The notes: generated by a model not told the origin, from the letters alone. A DNA stretch of 64,000 bases from Sphingosinicella sp942492965 (GCA_942492965.1 OW818656.1:1-64000), one strand, 5' to 3'. Shown: positions 35,176 through 46,039, counted from the stretch's first letter. Numbers and translations: made by a program.

Positions 35176-37161
35176 TCACTCCTTCAGCCGAACGACCGGA
35201 AGGCTAATCTTCGACGGAAATACCTGCCCATGGCGCACGCTGTTATTGGCGATCCTCCCTTGGGTCTCGTTATAATTGGGGCCACCCGTGTTCAGATTGC
35301 GCTCCCATCGGGGAAAGTTGCTGCTTGAAATATCGATCCGGATGCGATGACCCTTCTCGAAGCGATTCGATATGAAGAATGGCCCGACACGAACCTTGTA
35401 GGTTTGACCCGGCGTCATGAAGTTCGGCTTGTCATAACCGTCGCGCCAGCGCATTCGCTGAATACTTCCACCGAGGATGAATGCGCGGCCGTCCGGGGCC
35501 ACATCGACCAGATTGGCAGCGAAGTCCGTATCAGGTGCATCGGAAGACACGTAGAGTTCGACCTCTGCGAAACCGACCGTGTCGAGATCCGCCTCAAGTG
35601 GTAGAGACGTGTAAACCAGCACGTCCTTACGCGCTTCGACCGTCGATTGGTCAAAGGAACCTGGGCGGCTGGTGCTGCCGCCAATGTCGCCGATGCAGCA
35701 AGCGTCGCCGCCTACCGTGGGGACCGGATAGCGCGGATCATAATGGAAGCTGTCGACGCCGGCTTGCGGATCGGGCTGCTGAAGCAGTCTGCCGTCGCCA
35801 AACCGGCTGCCCGCATCCCCGCGGCTCTCCAGATAAAAAGGAGTGTGGACCGTGTTGGGGATTGGCCACTCCGGCAGCGAAACCCATCGGTTATTCCCCG
35901 GCACATAGACTTGGGCACGCGGCATCGTATCCACGCCCGGCCCACGACCACGAAGATAATGATCAAACCAGTTGAGGAACGTTTGCTCAAAGGGGAAACG
36001 AGCATCGCCGATGGGACGGTCGCCATCGATGGTTTTCTCGCGCTCGGAACCGTAGCTACAATGACCGAGCGGCGACATGATCATCTTTTGGCCCGCTTTT
36101 GCAGCGGCATTCTTGTGACCCTTGTCGAGAATATACTCGAACCCGGCAAGATTGGGGCCATTCGCCAGGTCGTGCGTCTGGAACAACCACAACGTCGGTG
36201 TTGAAACCTTGTCGCCCTCCTGCAGAAAGGCTGTCTCCCAAGGTTTCCACCGGGGATCGTTGGGCGTGAGTTTCGACAGATAATCAAAATCCGTTCCGAC
36301 CTGTCCACCATTGCGCGAGATTGCGTCCGCAAAGGGCAAGGACGCGATGGCGGCATTCGTGGACTCGCTGGTGAACTCGGTGAACCCAGGATTCATCATG
36401 TTCTTCTCGGCCGCCTCGCGCGCGATCAGGTCGCGGTTCCTGTCGCTTATTCCCTTCGGAAACTTTGGAAAATCGCGCTGGCCAAGGAGAAGGTACCAGC
36501 TCAGCCAAGCAGAATTCAGCACGCCCCCTCTATAGAAGGCACCCTGCTCGTTAAACGCGCCAATCCTACCGATAGATGAACCTGACCCCCCATTGATCGC
36601 GGCAGCGTGAGCCGGATGCCCGGAAGCAGCCAATTTGGTCTGGCTATCTCCCGACGAGGAACAACCATAGGTTCCAACCTTTCCGTTGGACCATGGCTGC
36701 TTTGAAATCCAGTCGACCGTGTCATAGCCATCGGGCCCGGCATTAGAGATGATGTGATACTCGCCCTCTGACCAATAGCGCCCACGCTCGTTCTGGAGTA
36801 TTACGGCAAAGCCATTCCTTAGGAAGGATTGTACAAACTCGCCACTTTCGCTAGCATACGGGGTCCGGATCAGAACTGTCCCCAGCTTCTCGCTCGCATT
36901 TTTCGGAAAATGGACGGCTGTCCACAGCCTTATGCCGTCACGCATCGGCACCATATGATATTCCACATGGCCAACAACGTCCTTGAGTCCGGCATGGACG
37001 ATCACCGGCTTCTGCTCGTCTTGCGCAAAGGCGGGTACCATCGGAATGGAATTCGACGCCATCGCCGCCAGCGCCAGACAGGATCGTAAGCGAAAGGATG
37101 CTTTTCGCCAGGTCTTTTCGGGAGGGAAGCCCACAGGTTTGTCCAACACGCTGCCCATCAT
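35176..37161 (-). CDS. exported CocE/NonD-family hydrolase
   Basis: This is a 661-residue alpha/beta hydrolase of the CocE / X-Pro dipeptidyl-peptidase group. A signal region (LALAAMASNSIPMVPAFAQ) follows a basic start. The catalytic domain opens MRDGIRLWTAVHFPKN and has the nucleophile motif GCSSSGDS near residue 175. The C-terminal jelly-roll includes VGPFFISNRFEKGHRIRIDI (shown in part). AGGAGGGG lies upstream of the start. Family members cleave esters, amides or beta-lactam side chains. A partial match to the MarR-type palindrome lies upstream near 37294 but is too weak to claim. Confidence 0.87.
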   Translation of the reverse strand: MMGSVLDKPVGFPPEKTWRKASFRLRSCLALAAMASNSIPMVPAFAQDEQKPVIVHAGLKDVVGHVEYHMVPMRDGIRLWTAVHFPKNASEKLGTVLIRTPYASESGEFVQSFLRNGFAVILQNERGRYWSEGEYHIISNAGPDGYDTVDWISKQPWSNGKVGTYGCSSSGDSQTKLAASGHPAHAAAINGGSGSSIGRIGAFNEQGAFYRGGVLNSAWLSWYLLLGQRDFPKFPKGISDRNRDLIAREAAEKNMMNPGFTEFTSESTNAAIASLPFADAISRNGGQVGTDFDYLSKLTPNDPRWKPWETAFLQEGDKVSTPTLWLFQTHDLANGPNLAGFEYILDKGHKNAAAKAGQKMIMSPLGHCSYGSEREKTIDGDRPIGDARFPFEQTFLNWFDHYLRGRGPGVDTMPRAQVYVPGNNRWVSLPEWPIPNTVHTPFYLESRGDAGSRFGDGRLLQQPDPQAGVDSFHYDPRYPVPTVGGDACCIGDIGGSTSRPGSFDQSTVEARKDVLVYTSLPLEADLDTVGFAEVELYVSSDAPDTDFAANLVDVAPDGRAFILGGSIQRMRWRDGYDKPNFMTPGQTYKVRVGPFFISNRFEKGHRIRIDISSSNFPRWERNLNTGGPNYNETQGRIANNSVRHGQVFPSKISLPVVRLKE

Positions 37162-37425
37162 GATATTTTCCCCTCCTGAATTGAATGCATCGTAAGCCGC
37201 ATAGTCTCCCAGCCGGCACGCGCGACAGACCCGAACCGACTTTCCCGCAGTTTGGCCCAGCCGGCTCGGATCATGTCGGATTCATTTGATCAGGGTTGAC
37301 ATGTTCCTACGCGCTGCAGACATCGTCGCATTCTTCGTACTCCACTAATCTGCGTCGCGATTTACACCAGATGTTCAGACGGCAGGCATATTTACGCAGC
37401 CGATTCGTGACGCAGCGGTCACATG

Positions 37426-37938
37426 CTACTCTGCAACCGGTGTGACGATATAGTAAACTCGCACACCTGAGTTGGAATGCCATTGTCCATTGAAGCCCTT
37501 TGGCGTCACAAAATGATCGCCGGGGACAAATTTATGCGTGATCCCGGTTGAGGAATCATGGATCTCGAGATCACCGGAAACGACATAGTCGATCTCGTTG
37601 CGCGGATAATTCCGTAGCGCAAGCGTACCGGGCGATGCATCGAATACGCCAGCGGAAAGCAGCCCGTCTGCGGATTCGAAAAACTCCTTCGCAGACGTTC
37701 TGGCCGGGGGGAGCTTGCCAGGAATATGGGCACGGCTGAGATCAACCGCCGGGATTTCTCCCGCGTCGTTCCTGGGTAGCGGCACGATCGCCTTCCCACC
37801 TTTAACCGGCGAAAGTTCCGATCTTTGCGCACTTGCTAAAGCCGTTCCTGCAGAAAGGAGAACGATAGCAGACAATCCATTAAGGACAGCTCGAAAGCCA
37901 GATTTTCGTCCCATCATTTTTGCATTACCGCTCCGCAT
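37426..37938 (-). CDS. secreted cupin-domain protein
   Basis: This 170-residue protein has an N-terminal hydrophobic signal (AVLNGLSAIVLLSAGTALAS). A single cupin covers about 95-165 (YVVSGDLEIHDSSTG, then KFVPGDHFVTPKGFNGQW). The second conserved histidine cluster is reduced, giving DUF861-like character. It lies between the TonB receptor and CocE-type genes on the same strand. A role in binding or altering the imported compound is possible. Function unknown. Confidence 0.78.
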   Translation of the reverse strand: MRSGNAKMMGRKSGFRAVLNGLSAIVLLSAGTALASAQRSELSPVKGGKAIVPLPRNDAGEIPAVDLSRAHIPGKLPPARTSAKEFFESADGLLSAGVFDASPGTLALRNYPRNEIDYVVSGDLEIHDSSTGITHKFVPGDHFVTPKGFNGQWHSNSGVRVYYIVTPVAE

Positions 37939-37988
37939 ATTTCCTTTGGATCACACCACATGCTGGCCGCAAGGCTCCGCCCTATCAC

Positions 37989-40250
37989 CTAGAACGCCTG
38001 ACGAACACGCACGCCGAAGGTACGCGGGCGACCTATATAATTCGCGTCTCCTGGAGCAACGCCGGGATAACTGTTGATCCGGATCGCCTGCACCACATAG
38101 GCATCAGTCAGGTTGCGGCCGAATATCGACATCGTCGTCGACCCCCGCGTCCAAGTCAGCGCGGCGTTCAAAACGGTAGAAGATGGGATTTCACGATAGT
38201 TTGGATCCAGCGGGCTGAACTGGGTTCCAGTCGCTTCACGATAGCTCAGGTCGCCCTGCAGCGAGATTTCACCATTGGAAAGCGGCACCCGATATTCCGC
38301 TCCTAAGCTACCCAGGAAGCGCGGGAAATAGGGCACGCGATCACCGCTGTTGGCTGCGATGTCCGGCATACTCTCTCGTGCCTTGGCATCGGTGTAGCTC
38401 CCGGAGAAGGTAAGCGTCAGCCCATCACCCACGCGGACGCGCGACTCCACTTCGACACCCTTGCTGCGAATCCGACCGGCATTCTGTGTAAAATAGTAGC
38501 CGCATTGCTCCAGCAGATGGCGAGTTTGCACGCCGCTCCAATCGGTCAGGAAGCCGGCGACGTTCAGCGTGACGCGGCGGTTAAGAAACGACGCCTTCTC
38601 ACCAACCGTGTACGTCCACAGCTTGTCCGGACCATAATCCTCCGGCGCTTCGGTCAGACCGTCGGCCGCCAGCGCTCCGGCGCAGAATTGCAGGGGCACC
38701 GCTTGGTTCACGCCGCCATAGCGAAAACCGCGGGCTGCTTCCGCATAAACGATCGTGTCATCATCGACGTGATAGGTGACAGACGCTCGGGGGTTAACGC
38801 CGTTTGCCTTCGACCGGCCTAAAAGCGTCAGCGGCTGGCCCGGCCCCAAGGCCCCTGCGAGGCCCCCGGTGTAGAGACGATATTTCTGCTTCCAGTCAAA
38901 CTGTCTCAGGCCGACTGTCAGATCGATCGCGTTGGATGGCGACCAAGTCGCCTCTCCGAAAAAGGCGAGTTGCTGCGTTCGGGTAGATGTGTCGGAGGAG
39001 AACATGCGATCAGGGCCGAAGGCACCGTAATCTTCGGAATCGATCCCGAACGCCGCATCGAGGCCGGGAGCTAGCATGTCCTGCAGATAGCGCCGCGTTT
39101 GATGCTCATAAAACGCGCCGAGCTGGAACCGGATAGGACCATCCAAATCGGAAGAAATGCGGAACTCTTGGACGAACTCCTTGATATGATTCCGGATCGT
39201 GGCAGGCGCAATTCCATTGAGGCCGAAGAAATAGGTGAGCACATCCTCTGACGAGAGGAGCTGGTTCGTCTCGCGATCCATATAAGATGTTGACGACAAT
39301 AGCTTCACACCGCCCAAATCGAGCTCGCCGGCCAAATTCCCGATATGGAAATTGTCGGTCAGCCCTTCCGGCGTCAGGGTGCTGTACGTAAAGTCACCCA
39401 GATCGTTGTAATTACGGTTGTACCCCCCTGTCTTTATACGACCGTAAAAATAACTGAGATCGAGCGTGAGCGGCCCCTGATTGTCATACCGCAACGCGGA
39501 TCGGATTTGGGCGGTCTCCTGTTTGTTGGCGTCTTTCTTTCCGCGGCCAATGTTATCGATGTACCCGCCATCGCGACCACGATAGCCTGTTACACGCAAA
39601 CCCAGTGAGTCCTTGAGGATAGGCACGTTGATCATGCCGCGCGCACTGTAACTCTCGGAACCATGGCGAGTGGTAGCGGCACTCAATTCCATCGACCCTT
39701 CAACCTGCGAGCTATCCGGCTTACGCGTGATGTACCGGACGGTACCCGCCATTGCGCCTGCACCGAACAGCGTGCCTTGCGGACCGCGCAGGAACTCCAC
39801 ACGCTCGAGGTCATAGACACGAATATCTGGTGTAGATCCCTGGATGGAAATCGGCACATCATCGAGATACACCGAAACGAGGGCCTGTTCGGAAGTGTCG
39901 GTCGAACTTGTAACACCGCCGGTGGTGATTCCACGGATCACAATCTTGTTCTGGCCACCACCTTCCTCTTGCACGACAAGGCCCGGAATACTGCGGCTTA
40001 TGTCGCTGAGCGTCTCCAATCCCTGGCGCTGAAGGCTGTCAGGATTGAGCGCAGTAACCGCTAGCGGAATTTCCTGGATCGACTGGGCATAGCTTCTTGT
40101 GGCGGTAACGACGATCTGATCAATCCCCGGCTCTGCATCCGCGGTCTCGGTCTGCGCGAGCAGCGGCGCTGGAGCGAGTGTTACGAGCGCAAGCAATACC
40201 CCTGCCAGGACGCGCGGAGAGCCATTGGCTAGTAGTATACTTCGTCCCAT
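37989..40250 (-). CDS. TonB-dependent receptor
   Basis: This 753-residue outer-membrane receptor has a signal VLAGVLLALVTLAPAPLLAQ and a TonB box DQIVVTA near residue 45. The plug includes FLRGPQGTLFGAGAMAG. The barrel ends FGVRVRQAF with the terminal Phe. It is followed by a secreted cupin and a CocE-type hydrolase on the same strand, suggesting uptake of a compound hydrolysed in the periplasm. The 527-bp upstream gap faces the divergent flavoprotein gene at 40778. Confidence 0.92.
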   Translation of the reverse strand: MGRSILLANGSPRVLAGVLLALVTLAPAPLLAQTETADAEPGIDQIVVTATRSYAQSIQEIPLAVTALNPDSLQRQGLETLSDISRSIPGLVVQEEGGGQNKIVIRGITTGGVTSSTDTSEQALVSVYLDDVPISIQGSTPDIRVYDLERVEFLRGPQGTLFGAGAMAGTVRYITRKPDSSQVEGSMELSAATTRHGSESYSARGMINVPILKDSLGLRVTGYRGRDGGYIDNIGRGKKDANKQETAQIRSALRYDNQGPLTLDLSYFYGRIKTGGYNRNYNDLGDFTYSTLTPEGLTDNFHIGNLAGELDLGGVKLLSSTSYMDRETNQLLSSEDVLTYFFGLNGIAPATIRNHIKEFVQEFRISSDLDGPIRFQLGAFYEHQTRRYLQDMLAPGLDAAFGIDSEDYGAFGPDRMFSSDTSTRTQQLAFFGEATWSPSNAIDLTVGLRQFDWKQKYRLYTGGLAGALGPGQPLTLLGRSKANGVNPRASVTYHVDDDTIVYAEAARGFRYGGVNQAVPLQFCAGALAADGLTEAPEDYGPDKLWTYTVGEKASFLNRRVTLNVAGFLTDWSGVQTRHLLEQCGYYFTQNAGRIRSKGVEVESRVRVGDGLTLTFSGSYTDAKARESMPDIAANSGDRVPYFPRFLGSLGAEYRVPLSNGEISLQGDLSYREATGTQFSPLDPNYREIPSSTVLNAALTWTRGSTTMSIFGRNLTDAYVVQAIRINSYPGVAPGDANYIGRPRTFGVRVRQAF

Positions 40251-40777
40251 CGATCTGTCCCCCGATTCTGATGTTGTTGAGAAACCCTACAGATTTGTGC
40301 GCGTGAACAAACATGCGAAGCGTCCGAATATTTCTTAGAAAAGTCTGAATTGAGGCCAGCAAGTCGCCATGGAGGCTGGTCGTTGCCGGAAGGTGGTCGG
40401 CATGCGCGGGAGTGATGATGCGCAACGCCGCGCGATCAGGGATGACCATGCTGGCGTACGCAGCAAGCTGGCACCAAACATTAAGCTGACGCGTTTGACT
40501 ATCTCCCTTCCGTCTCAGGACAAGCCCACGTAACCGCCGTGGTTCGCACATCGTCAACTGGCTTAAGCCCTGCTAGCCGGCACAACCATCCAGGTTGCTC
40601 GATTTCCTCCACAGATAGACGGATTGCTGGTTGCTGGGCTGCATGTCGCTCCGTTCGCTTAAAAAAACCGGCTAACTCAGGCTGGCGCGTTGCGCAGCGA
40701 ACACTAAACCTCAGAGAACGTGCATTCGTCAGGCGACGGGGCGGCAAGAGGGTTCCAAGGATGAGGGCGTCAGCGTA
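40251..40777. other. divergent intergenic region
   Basis: This region separates the TonB receptor and the flavoprotein gene and should carry both promoters. Short open frames here have no recognisable domain. An AT-richer part is at about 40280-40345. Confidence 0.4.
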
Positions 40778-43171
40778 ATGCGGCAACATGCGCGAGTGGT
40801 GATTATCGGTGGCGGCGTGATCGGCTGCAGCATCCTATATCACCTCACCAAGCAGGGCTGGAGCGATGTCGTCCTGATCGAGCGCAAGGAACTGACCGCC
40901 GGATCTACCTGGCACGCGGCAGGAGGATTCCACACAATCAACGGCAATGCCAATATGGCGCGTCTTCAAGCGTATACCTGCGGCATATACAAGGAAATCC
41001 AGGCGCTCTCGGGCCAAGACGTCGGCGCACATTATGTCGGCGGCCTTCTGGTGGCGGCGACAGAGCAACGCTGGGAATTTCTGCGCGCGGAACATGCCCG
41101 TCACCGTGTGTTAGGCATTGAATCAGAGCTGCTGGGACCGGCCGAGATCGCGAATTTGGTGCCAATCATGCAGATGAAAGATGTGATCGGTGCGATATGG
41201 GACCCGCTGGAAGGCTATCTCGACCCCTCTGGCGCGACACACGCCTACGCGATCGCAGCACGGGCCGCAGGCGCAACGATCTATCGCCAAACCATGGTAG
41301 AGGCGCTTGCGCGGCGGTGTGGCGGCGAATGGGAGGTCCGCACCGACAAGGGCACGATCGTCGCCGAGCACGTCGTCAATGCTGCGGGGCTCTGGGCACG
41401 GGAGGTCGGCCGCATGGCCGGGGTCGAACTTCCGGTGATCCCGATTGAGCATCATTATCTGATCACCGATGATCTGCCTGAGCTGAAAGGCCGGCCGGAA
41501 ATGCCGTCGATTGCCGATCTCGACGGCGGTCTTTACCTGCGCCAGGAACATGATGGCATGCTTCTCGGCGTGTACGAGCGTGACGCGGTGCCGTGGGCAG
41601 TCACCGGGACGCCATGGGAATATGCCGAGAACGAACTTCTTATTCCCGATCTTGAGCGGCTGGGTGACGATCTGACCCGCGGATTCGAGCGTTATCCGGC
41701 GATTGCCAATGCTGGCATCAAACGCATCATCAATGGACCCTTTACCTTCTCTCCGGACGGCAATCCACTGGTAGGCCCGGTCGGCGGTCTTCCCAACTAC
41801 TGGGTTGCGTGCGGGGTCATGGCGGGCTTTGTCCAGGGCGGCGGAATCGGCCGATCGCTGGCGGAGTGGATTATTGACGGGCAGCCCGCGGTCGACGTGT
41901 TCGGCATGGACATTGCGCGGTTCGATCCACGCCTGCCCGAGCAGGTGACTATCGCGCGTGCGCGCGAATTCTATGCTCGCCGTTTCGACATCCCCTACCC
42001 TAATGAGAGCTGCCCCGTCGGCCGACCCTACAAGACCTCTCCACTCTATGCGATCCACGAGGCGAAAGGCGCCGTGTTCACCAGCAGCTTCGGCTTCGAG
42101 GTCCCCGCCTATTTTGCGCCGCCGGGCATTGCGTTTGAAGATGTGCCGACCTTCCGCCGGTCCAACGCGTTTGACATTGTCGGTGCGGAATGCCGGGCGG
42201 TGCGCGAGACGGGCGGCTTGGTGGATATCTCCGCAGTCACGAAAATTCGGGTCGCGGGACCCATGGCGCAGGCCTTTCTTCGCCGGGTCATCGCATCGCC
42301 CTTGCCAGAGATTCGCCGTACCCTGCCGGCACTGCTGCTGTCGGCGGTGGGTCGGATCATCGGAGATCTCAACGTCAGCCGACTCGGCGAGAATCAATAT
42401 CTTCTAACCGGCCCGACGTTCATGCAGGCGATCTACATGCGCTGGCTTGAACAGCATGCCGTGGAATTTGACGTTACGCTAAGCAATGTGAGCGACGAAC
42501 TCGGAGCCCTGTATGTCGCTGGCCCGCGCGCGGTGGACCTGATCGACGCATTGAGTGGACATCACCGCATTGGCAGTCGTATCGCGCCGGGCAACCTATG
42601 CGAGGTGGCGATCGGGTCCGCCCCCTGCATCGTCCTGGGCAACGACCGGCTCGGCGAGCTTGGTTTCGAGTTGCTCAGTCCGACGGTTCATCTGTATTCG
42701 CTGTACCACCAGCTTATGATGGCCGGAGATGGGATGGGCGTCCGCGACGTCGGTATCCGCGCCTATAGCACGCTGGCCATGGAACATGCGCCAGGGACCA
42801 CGCTGCGCGAGATGTCGCAGGACCGCACCGTTGCTGAATGCGGCTATGACCATCTGCTCGACAAGACACGAGACGATTATATTGGCTGTGCGGCGGCGCT
42901 GGAGGCGCTTCAAATCGAGACTGGCTATCGGCTGGTGGCGTTGCGGGTCGACACGACCGATGCTGATCCGGCCGGCGACGAACCTGTGTGGGTAGGCGAC
43001 GTACATGTCGGTTTCACCAGTTCGGGCCATTACGGTCACAGCGTCGGATATGCCATGGCGATGGCTTTCCTGGATGCAAGCGGGCGCGCCAACGGCGCCC
43101 AACTCGAAGTTTCGGTGGTGGGTGAGAGGCGGCCGGCTCGGATCGTACCCTTGCCCTTCCGCCCCGGCTGA
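40778..43171 (+). CDS. FAD oxidoreductase fused to GcvT-like domain (dimethylglycine dehydrogenase-like), copy 1
   Basis: This 797-residue protein begins with a dinucleotide motif VVIIGGGVIGCSILYHLTK. STWHAAGGFH is the flavin-attachment-like His region of DMGDH/sarcosine dehydrogenases. The DAO domain runs to about 400, followed by a GcvT-type folate domain (VDISAVTKIRVAGPMAQAF) and a GcvT C-terminal barrel. Such enzymes demethylate N-methyl amines and pass C1 units to tetrahydrofolate. The second copy at 46134-48584 has the more canonical TWHAAGLVTQLRA. It is divergent from the TonB receptor and convergent with the AraC regulator. Confidence 0.9.
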   Translation: MRQHARVVIIGGGVIGCSILYHLTKQGWSDVVLIERKELTAGSTWHAAGGFHTINGNANMARLQAYTCGIYKEIQALSGQDVGAHYVGGLLVAATEQRWEFLRAEHARHRVLGIESELLGPAEIANLVPIMQMKDVIGAIWDPLEGYLDPSGATHAYAIAARAAGATIYRQTMVEALARRCGGEWEVRTDKGTIVAEHVVNAAGLWAREVGRMAGVELPVIPIEHHYLITDDLPELKGRPEMPSIADLDGGLYLRQEHDGMLLGVYERDAVPWAVTGTPWEYAENELLIPDLERLGDDLTRGFERYPAIANAGIKRIINGPFTFSPDGNPLVGPVGGLPNYWVACGVMAGFVQGGGIGRSLAEWIIDGQPAVDVFGMDIARFDPRLPEQVTIARAREFYARRFDIPYPNESCPVGRPYKTSPLYAIHEAKGAVFTSSFGFEVPAYFAPPGIAFEDVPTFRRSNAFDIVGAECRAVRETGGLVDISAVTKIRVAGPMAQAFLRRVIASPLPEIRRTLPALLLSAVGRIIGDLNVSRLGENQYLLTGPTFMQAIYMRWLEQHAVEFDVTLSNVSDELGALYVAGPRAVDLIDALSGHHRIGSRIAPGNLCEVAIGSAPCIVLGNDRLGELGFELLSPTVHLYSLYHQLMMAGDGMGVRDVGIRAYSTLAMEHAPGTTLREMSQDRTVAECGYDHLLDKTRDDYIGCAAALEALQIETGYRLVALRVDTTDADPAGDEPVWVGDVHVGFTSSGHYGHSVGYAMAMAFLDASGRANGAQLEVSVVGERRPARIVPLPFRPG

Positions 43172-43518
43172 TTTGATCGCAGCCACACTGCCGAGCGATG
43201 CGGCTATGGACAATCGCACCCCACAATGGTCTCCTCCGATTTCGGTCTATTCGACCTCACCGGCATGTATCGTTTTGGCTAGCTCGTAGACGACGAAAGA
43301 TCGACGGAATGGTGCGGAATGAGGCCAACTTCAGCCTTCCGCTGTACGCTGGCTATCATCGACAAGCGTGAAAGCGATAAAGCGACGGACCATTAAATAT
43401 CGGCGCTTGCAGCAACGCAAGATTGCTCGCCTAACATCCACTCCCAGATTAGGCCCTCACTCCGCTAGTCTACGCCATGAGTGGCGCAAAAGTTCTGACG
43501 ACAGAAAATGAGGGTTGC
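43172..43518. other. convergent intergenic region
   Basis: This 347-bp gap lies between the 3' ends of the flavoprotein and AraC genes. No gene or clear terminator hairpin with a U-run was recognised. Confidence 0.35.
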
Positions 43519-44637
43519 TCAGCGTGGTTCGTCGGTCTTCGTCGCTGCATCACCCAAGATCGTCGGATCGCGTCGATAATCCTTAGGCAGCACGTTAAAA
43601 TGCCTTCGGAACGCAACGGTGAAGCTGTTCTGATATTCATATCCTAGCGTCTCGGCGACAGACAGGATCGGCAAGTCAGACCGGCGCAGCAAGTCCAACG
43701 CGTAGGCCATCCGCAGATCGTTGGCATAGTGCGACGGGCTCTTCCCAAATAGCGCCTTGAAGCCTGCCTTCAGCTTTGTGGCGCTAAGGCCGACGGTACG
43801 GGCGACTTCTTCGATCGTCGGGGGCGGGGTATGATGGCTGCGCAGATGATTGCGCGCGTGGCGTAGGCACCGTACGTCCGCGTCGGACAGGCGAATATCA
43901 GTCTCGATATCGCGCGCATCCTCGAGCATCGTCATGACTTCGCACAATATCATCATCACGAGCGCCTCGCAGCGCACGAGCGCCCGGCTGGTCTCAATAT
44001 TGAGTCCCCATAGTTCACGGACGGAATCGGTGACCTTCGGGTAACAGGCCATTCGCATGAAGAACAGGCCGCTGCTTTCGCATGACAACCCCTTGGCGAT
44101 GTCAGGTGGCAGGCTGGATGCATAGTCGTCGAAATATCGCTTCAGCGCAGAAGGACGGAGATAAATTGTCAGCGACCGCTCCCGCTCCTCGTCTCGCATT
44201 CGCTCCATTATGTTCATGCCTTCTGGCTGCCGCCAGATTAGCAGACTGCCCTGATCGACGTCGACCGCCTCGGAACCGTTTGTGTTGGGATACAGGCTAA
44301 GCCGGCCCGACAGGCGAAAATGGAACTCGACAAAATCCTGGCCGACAACTGTCCCCAGCTCATCGCGCTCAACTGAAACATTTGTGCTCAAGACGAATAA
44401 GTCCGGCGCGAGCCGGACAATCCCGAAATGTCCGCCACCGGCATCGGACAGGAAATTGTAGCGCACCCCCATCAGCGGACCGTCCGGCCGCTCCAGCCTG
44501 GACACCTTCACACCTGACGATGCGGTCTGCAGGACGTCGAAAATCTGTTGCAGACTGGTTGCGTCGCCGAGCAAATCACGGCGAAGCGGGAACGGTGCGC
44601 CAGGCGATTGCTCCTGATCCTGTGCCGGCGGGTCCAT
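43519..44637 (-). CDS. AraC-family transcriptional regulator
   Basis: This is a 372-residue regulator. Its C-terminal double HTH starts at about residue 265 (PPTIEEVARTVGLSATKLKA, then FKALFGKSPSHYANDLRM) and ends with the second helix around ILSVAETLGYEYQNSFTVAF. The large N-terminal half is a ligand-binding region of the CATRA/arm type. The ATG at 44637 is preferred over 44643 for its GGAGG spacing. It lies between the two flavoprotein genes and the MFS gene and probably controls them. Confidence 0.9.
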   Translation of the reverse strand: MDPPAQDQEQSPGAPFPLRRDLLGDATSLQQIFDVLQTASSGVKVSRLERPDGPLMGVRYNFLSDAGGGHFGIVRLAPDLFVLSTNVSVERDELGTVVGQDFVEFHFRLSGRLSLYPNTNGSEAVDVDQGSLLIWRQPEGMNIMERMRDEERERSLTIYLRPSALKRYFDDYASSLPPDIAKGLSCESSGLFFMRMACYPKVTDSVRELWGLNIETSRALVRCEALVMMILCEVMTMLEDARDIETDIRLSDADVRCLRHARNHLRSHHTPPPTIEEVARTVGLSATKLKAGFKALFGKSPSHYANDLRMAYALDLLRRSDLPILSVAETLGYEYQNSFTVAFRRHFNVLPKDYRRDPTILGDAATKTDEPR

Positions 44638-44707
44638 CAACATCCTCCAAAATCGTGCCGGACGGGCACATCATGCCAGCCCTATCACGCCTCCTCGCCG
44701 TGTCGCA

Positions 44708-46039
44708 TCAATTTACTGACGACGCTTCATCCAGAGACTGTCCACGTGTCTCTGGAGCCCACAGCCAGCAGGTAACAAAGCCGGCTAATGTCAGTAACGC
44801 ACCGCAAAGCATGGTCGTGTCGGTTCCCAATTTTGAAAGGCTAATGGGAAGCAAATAAGTCCCGGTTGCGGCCCCAATTCGGCTGATTCCAACAGCCAGA
44901 CCGACCGCTGATGCGCGGACATGGGTCGGAAAGAGTTCGTTGGGATAGATCCATTCGAGAATGCTGGGCCCGCCAGATGCAAAGGCGTAAAAACAGAAAG
45001 CCAAGATTACGAACCATACGGGGCCATCGGCCCACAGCCAGAGACCAAATAAGGGTAAACTCATCACGGCAAAAGGTACCACGCACATCGGGCGCCTTCC
45101 CCAGCTTTCGACCAATCGAAGGGCTGGAAAGCAGCCTAAGGCGAATAATATGCTGATTGCGGCTGATCCGAATATCTCCAGCGTCGCTCCCTTGAAGCCG
45201 AACCCGTTTAGGATCTGGGGACCAAACGTATAAATTGCATATTGCGGCGTTATTTGAGCCAAATAGAGAACGCCACATACCGTGATCCTCCGGCCATAAC
45301 CGGAAGAAAGAAGTTTTATCAGCGATACGTCGTTCTGTGGACGCTGGTCTGCCGGAGCACTTAGAACCACACTGCGGCCATAAATATCGCTCATAATCTG
45401 CTCGGCTTCGATGATCCGACCTTTGCGCAATAGCCAACGCGGAGACTCAGGAATGCCACGACGGGCCAAGACCACAATGATGCCCAAAATGCCTCCGCTG
45501 GCCAGCATCCAGCGCCATTCCGAATATCCGTCAGTAGCCCACACAAACAGGCCGCCGACAAGAAAAGCAGTCATAGCCCCCAGCGCCCATGCGACGGATG
45601 ATAACCCAATCATATATCCGCGCCGACGTGATGGCGTAAATTCTGTAAGGAGCGAGGTCGCAATCGGGTAATCAGCACCAATCGCCAAACCCAACACAAA
45701 TCGCATCGCTATGAGCTGCCACGCAGACGTCACCACGCTGCAGGCAAAGCAAGCAATTACCAGCACTGCAAGGTCTAAAGCATACATCTTCTCACGACCA
45801 ATTCGATCGGTAAGCGCACCGAAGACAGTGGCTCCAAATAGTATGCCTATGAGCGACGCTGCTCCAACAAGCCCGGTCTCATTATTCGTCAGGTCAAGAC
45901 TTACTATGATGCCAGGCAACGCGACTCCTATGATACTAATAACATATCCGTCCAAAAAAGGACCACCACAGCAAGCAATGAGCAATTTTCTGTGAAATGC
46001 CGGAACGGCCGTTTCATCGATAATCTCGAAGCCGCTCAT
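44708..46039 (-). CDS. MFS transporter, sugar-porter / metabolite:H+ symporter type
   Basis: This 443-residue twelve-helix transporter has motifs FGALTDRIGREKM (loop 2-3), PESPRWLLRKGR (central loop) and PETRGQSLDE (C-terminal), diagnostic of the sugar-porter branch. It lies between the AraC gene and the second DMGDH-like gene on the same strand. It probably imports the methylated amine, betaine or amino acid substrate of the flavoproteins. Confidence 0.88.
   Translation of the reverse strand: MSGFEIIDETAVPAFHRKLLIACCGGPFLDGYVISIIGVALPGIIVSLDLTNNETGLVGAASLIGILFGATVFGALTDRIGREKMYALDLAVLVIACFACSVVTSAWQLIAMRFVLGLAIGADYPIATSLLTEFTPSRRRGYMIGLSSVAWALGAMTAFLVGGLFVWATDGYSEWRWMLASGGILGIIVVLARRGIPESPRWLLRKGRIIEAEQIMSDIYGRSVVLSAPADQRPQNDVSLIKLLSSGYGRRITVCGVLYLAQITPQYAIYTFGPQILNGFGFKGATLEIFGSAAISILFALGCFPALRLVESWGRRPMCVVPFAVMSLPLFGLWLWADGPVWFVILAFCFYAFASGGPSILEWIYPNELFPTHVRASAVGLAVGISRIGAATGTYLLPISLSKLGTDTTMLCGALLTLAGFVTCWLWAPETRGQSLDEASSVN

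Noticed and set aside
37291..37306. Fourth MarR operator (GGTTGACATGTTCCTA)
   Set aside because: Only one half-site matches well (about 11 of 16), and it is far from the other sites.
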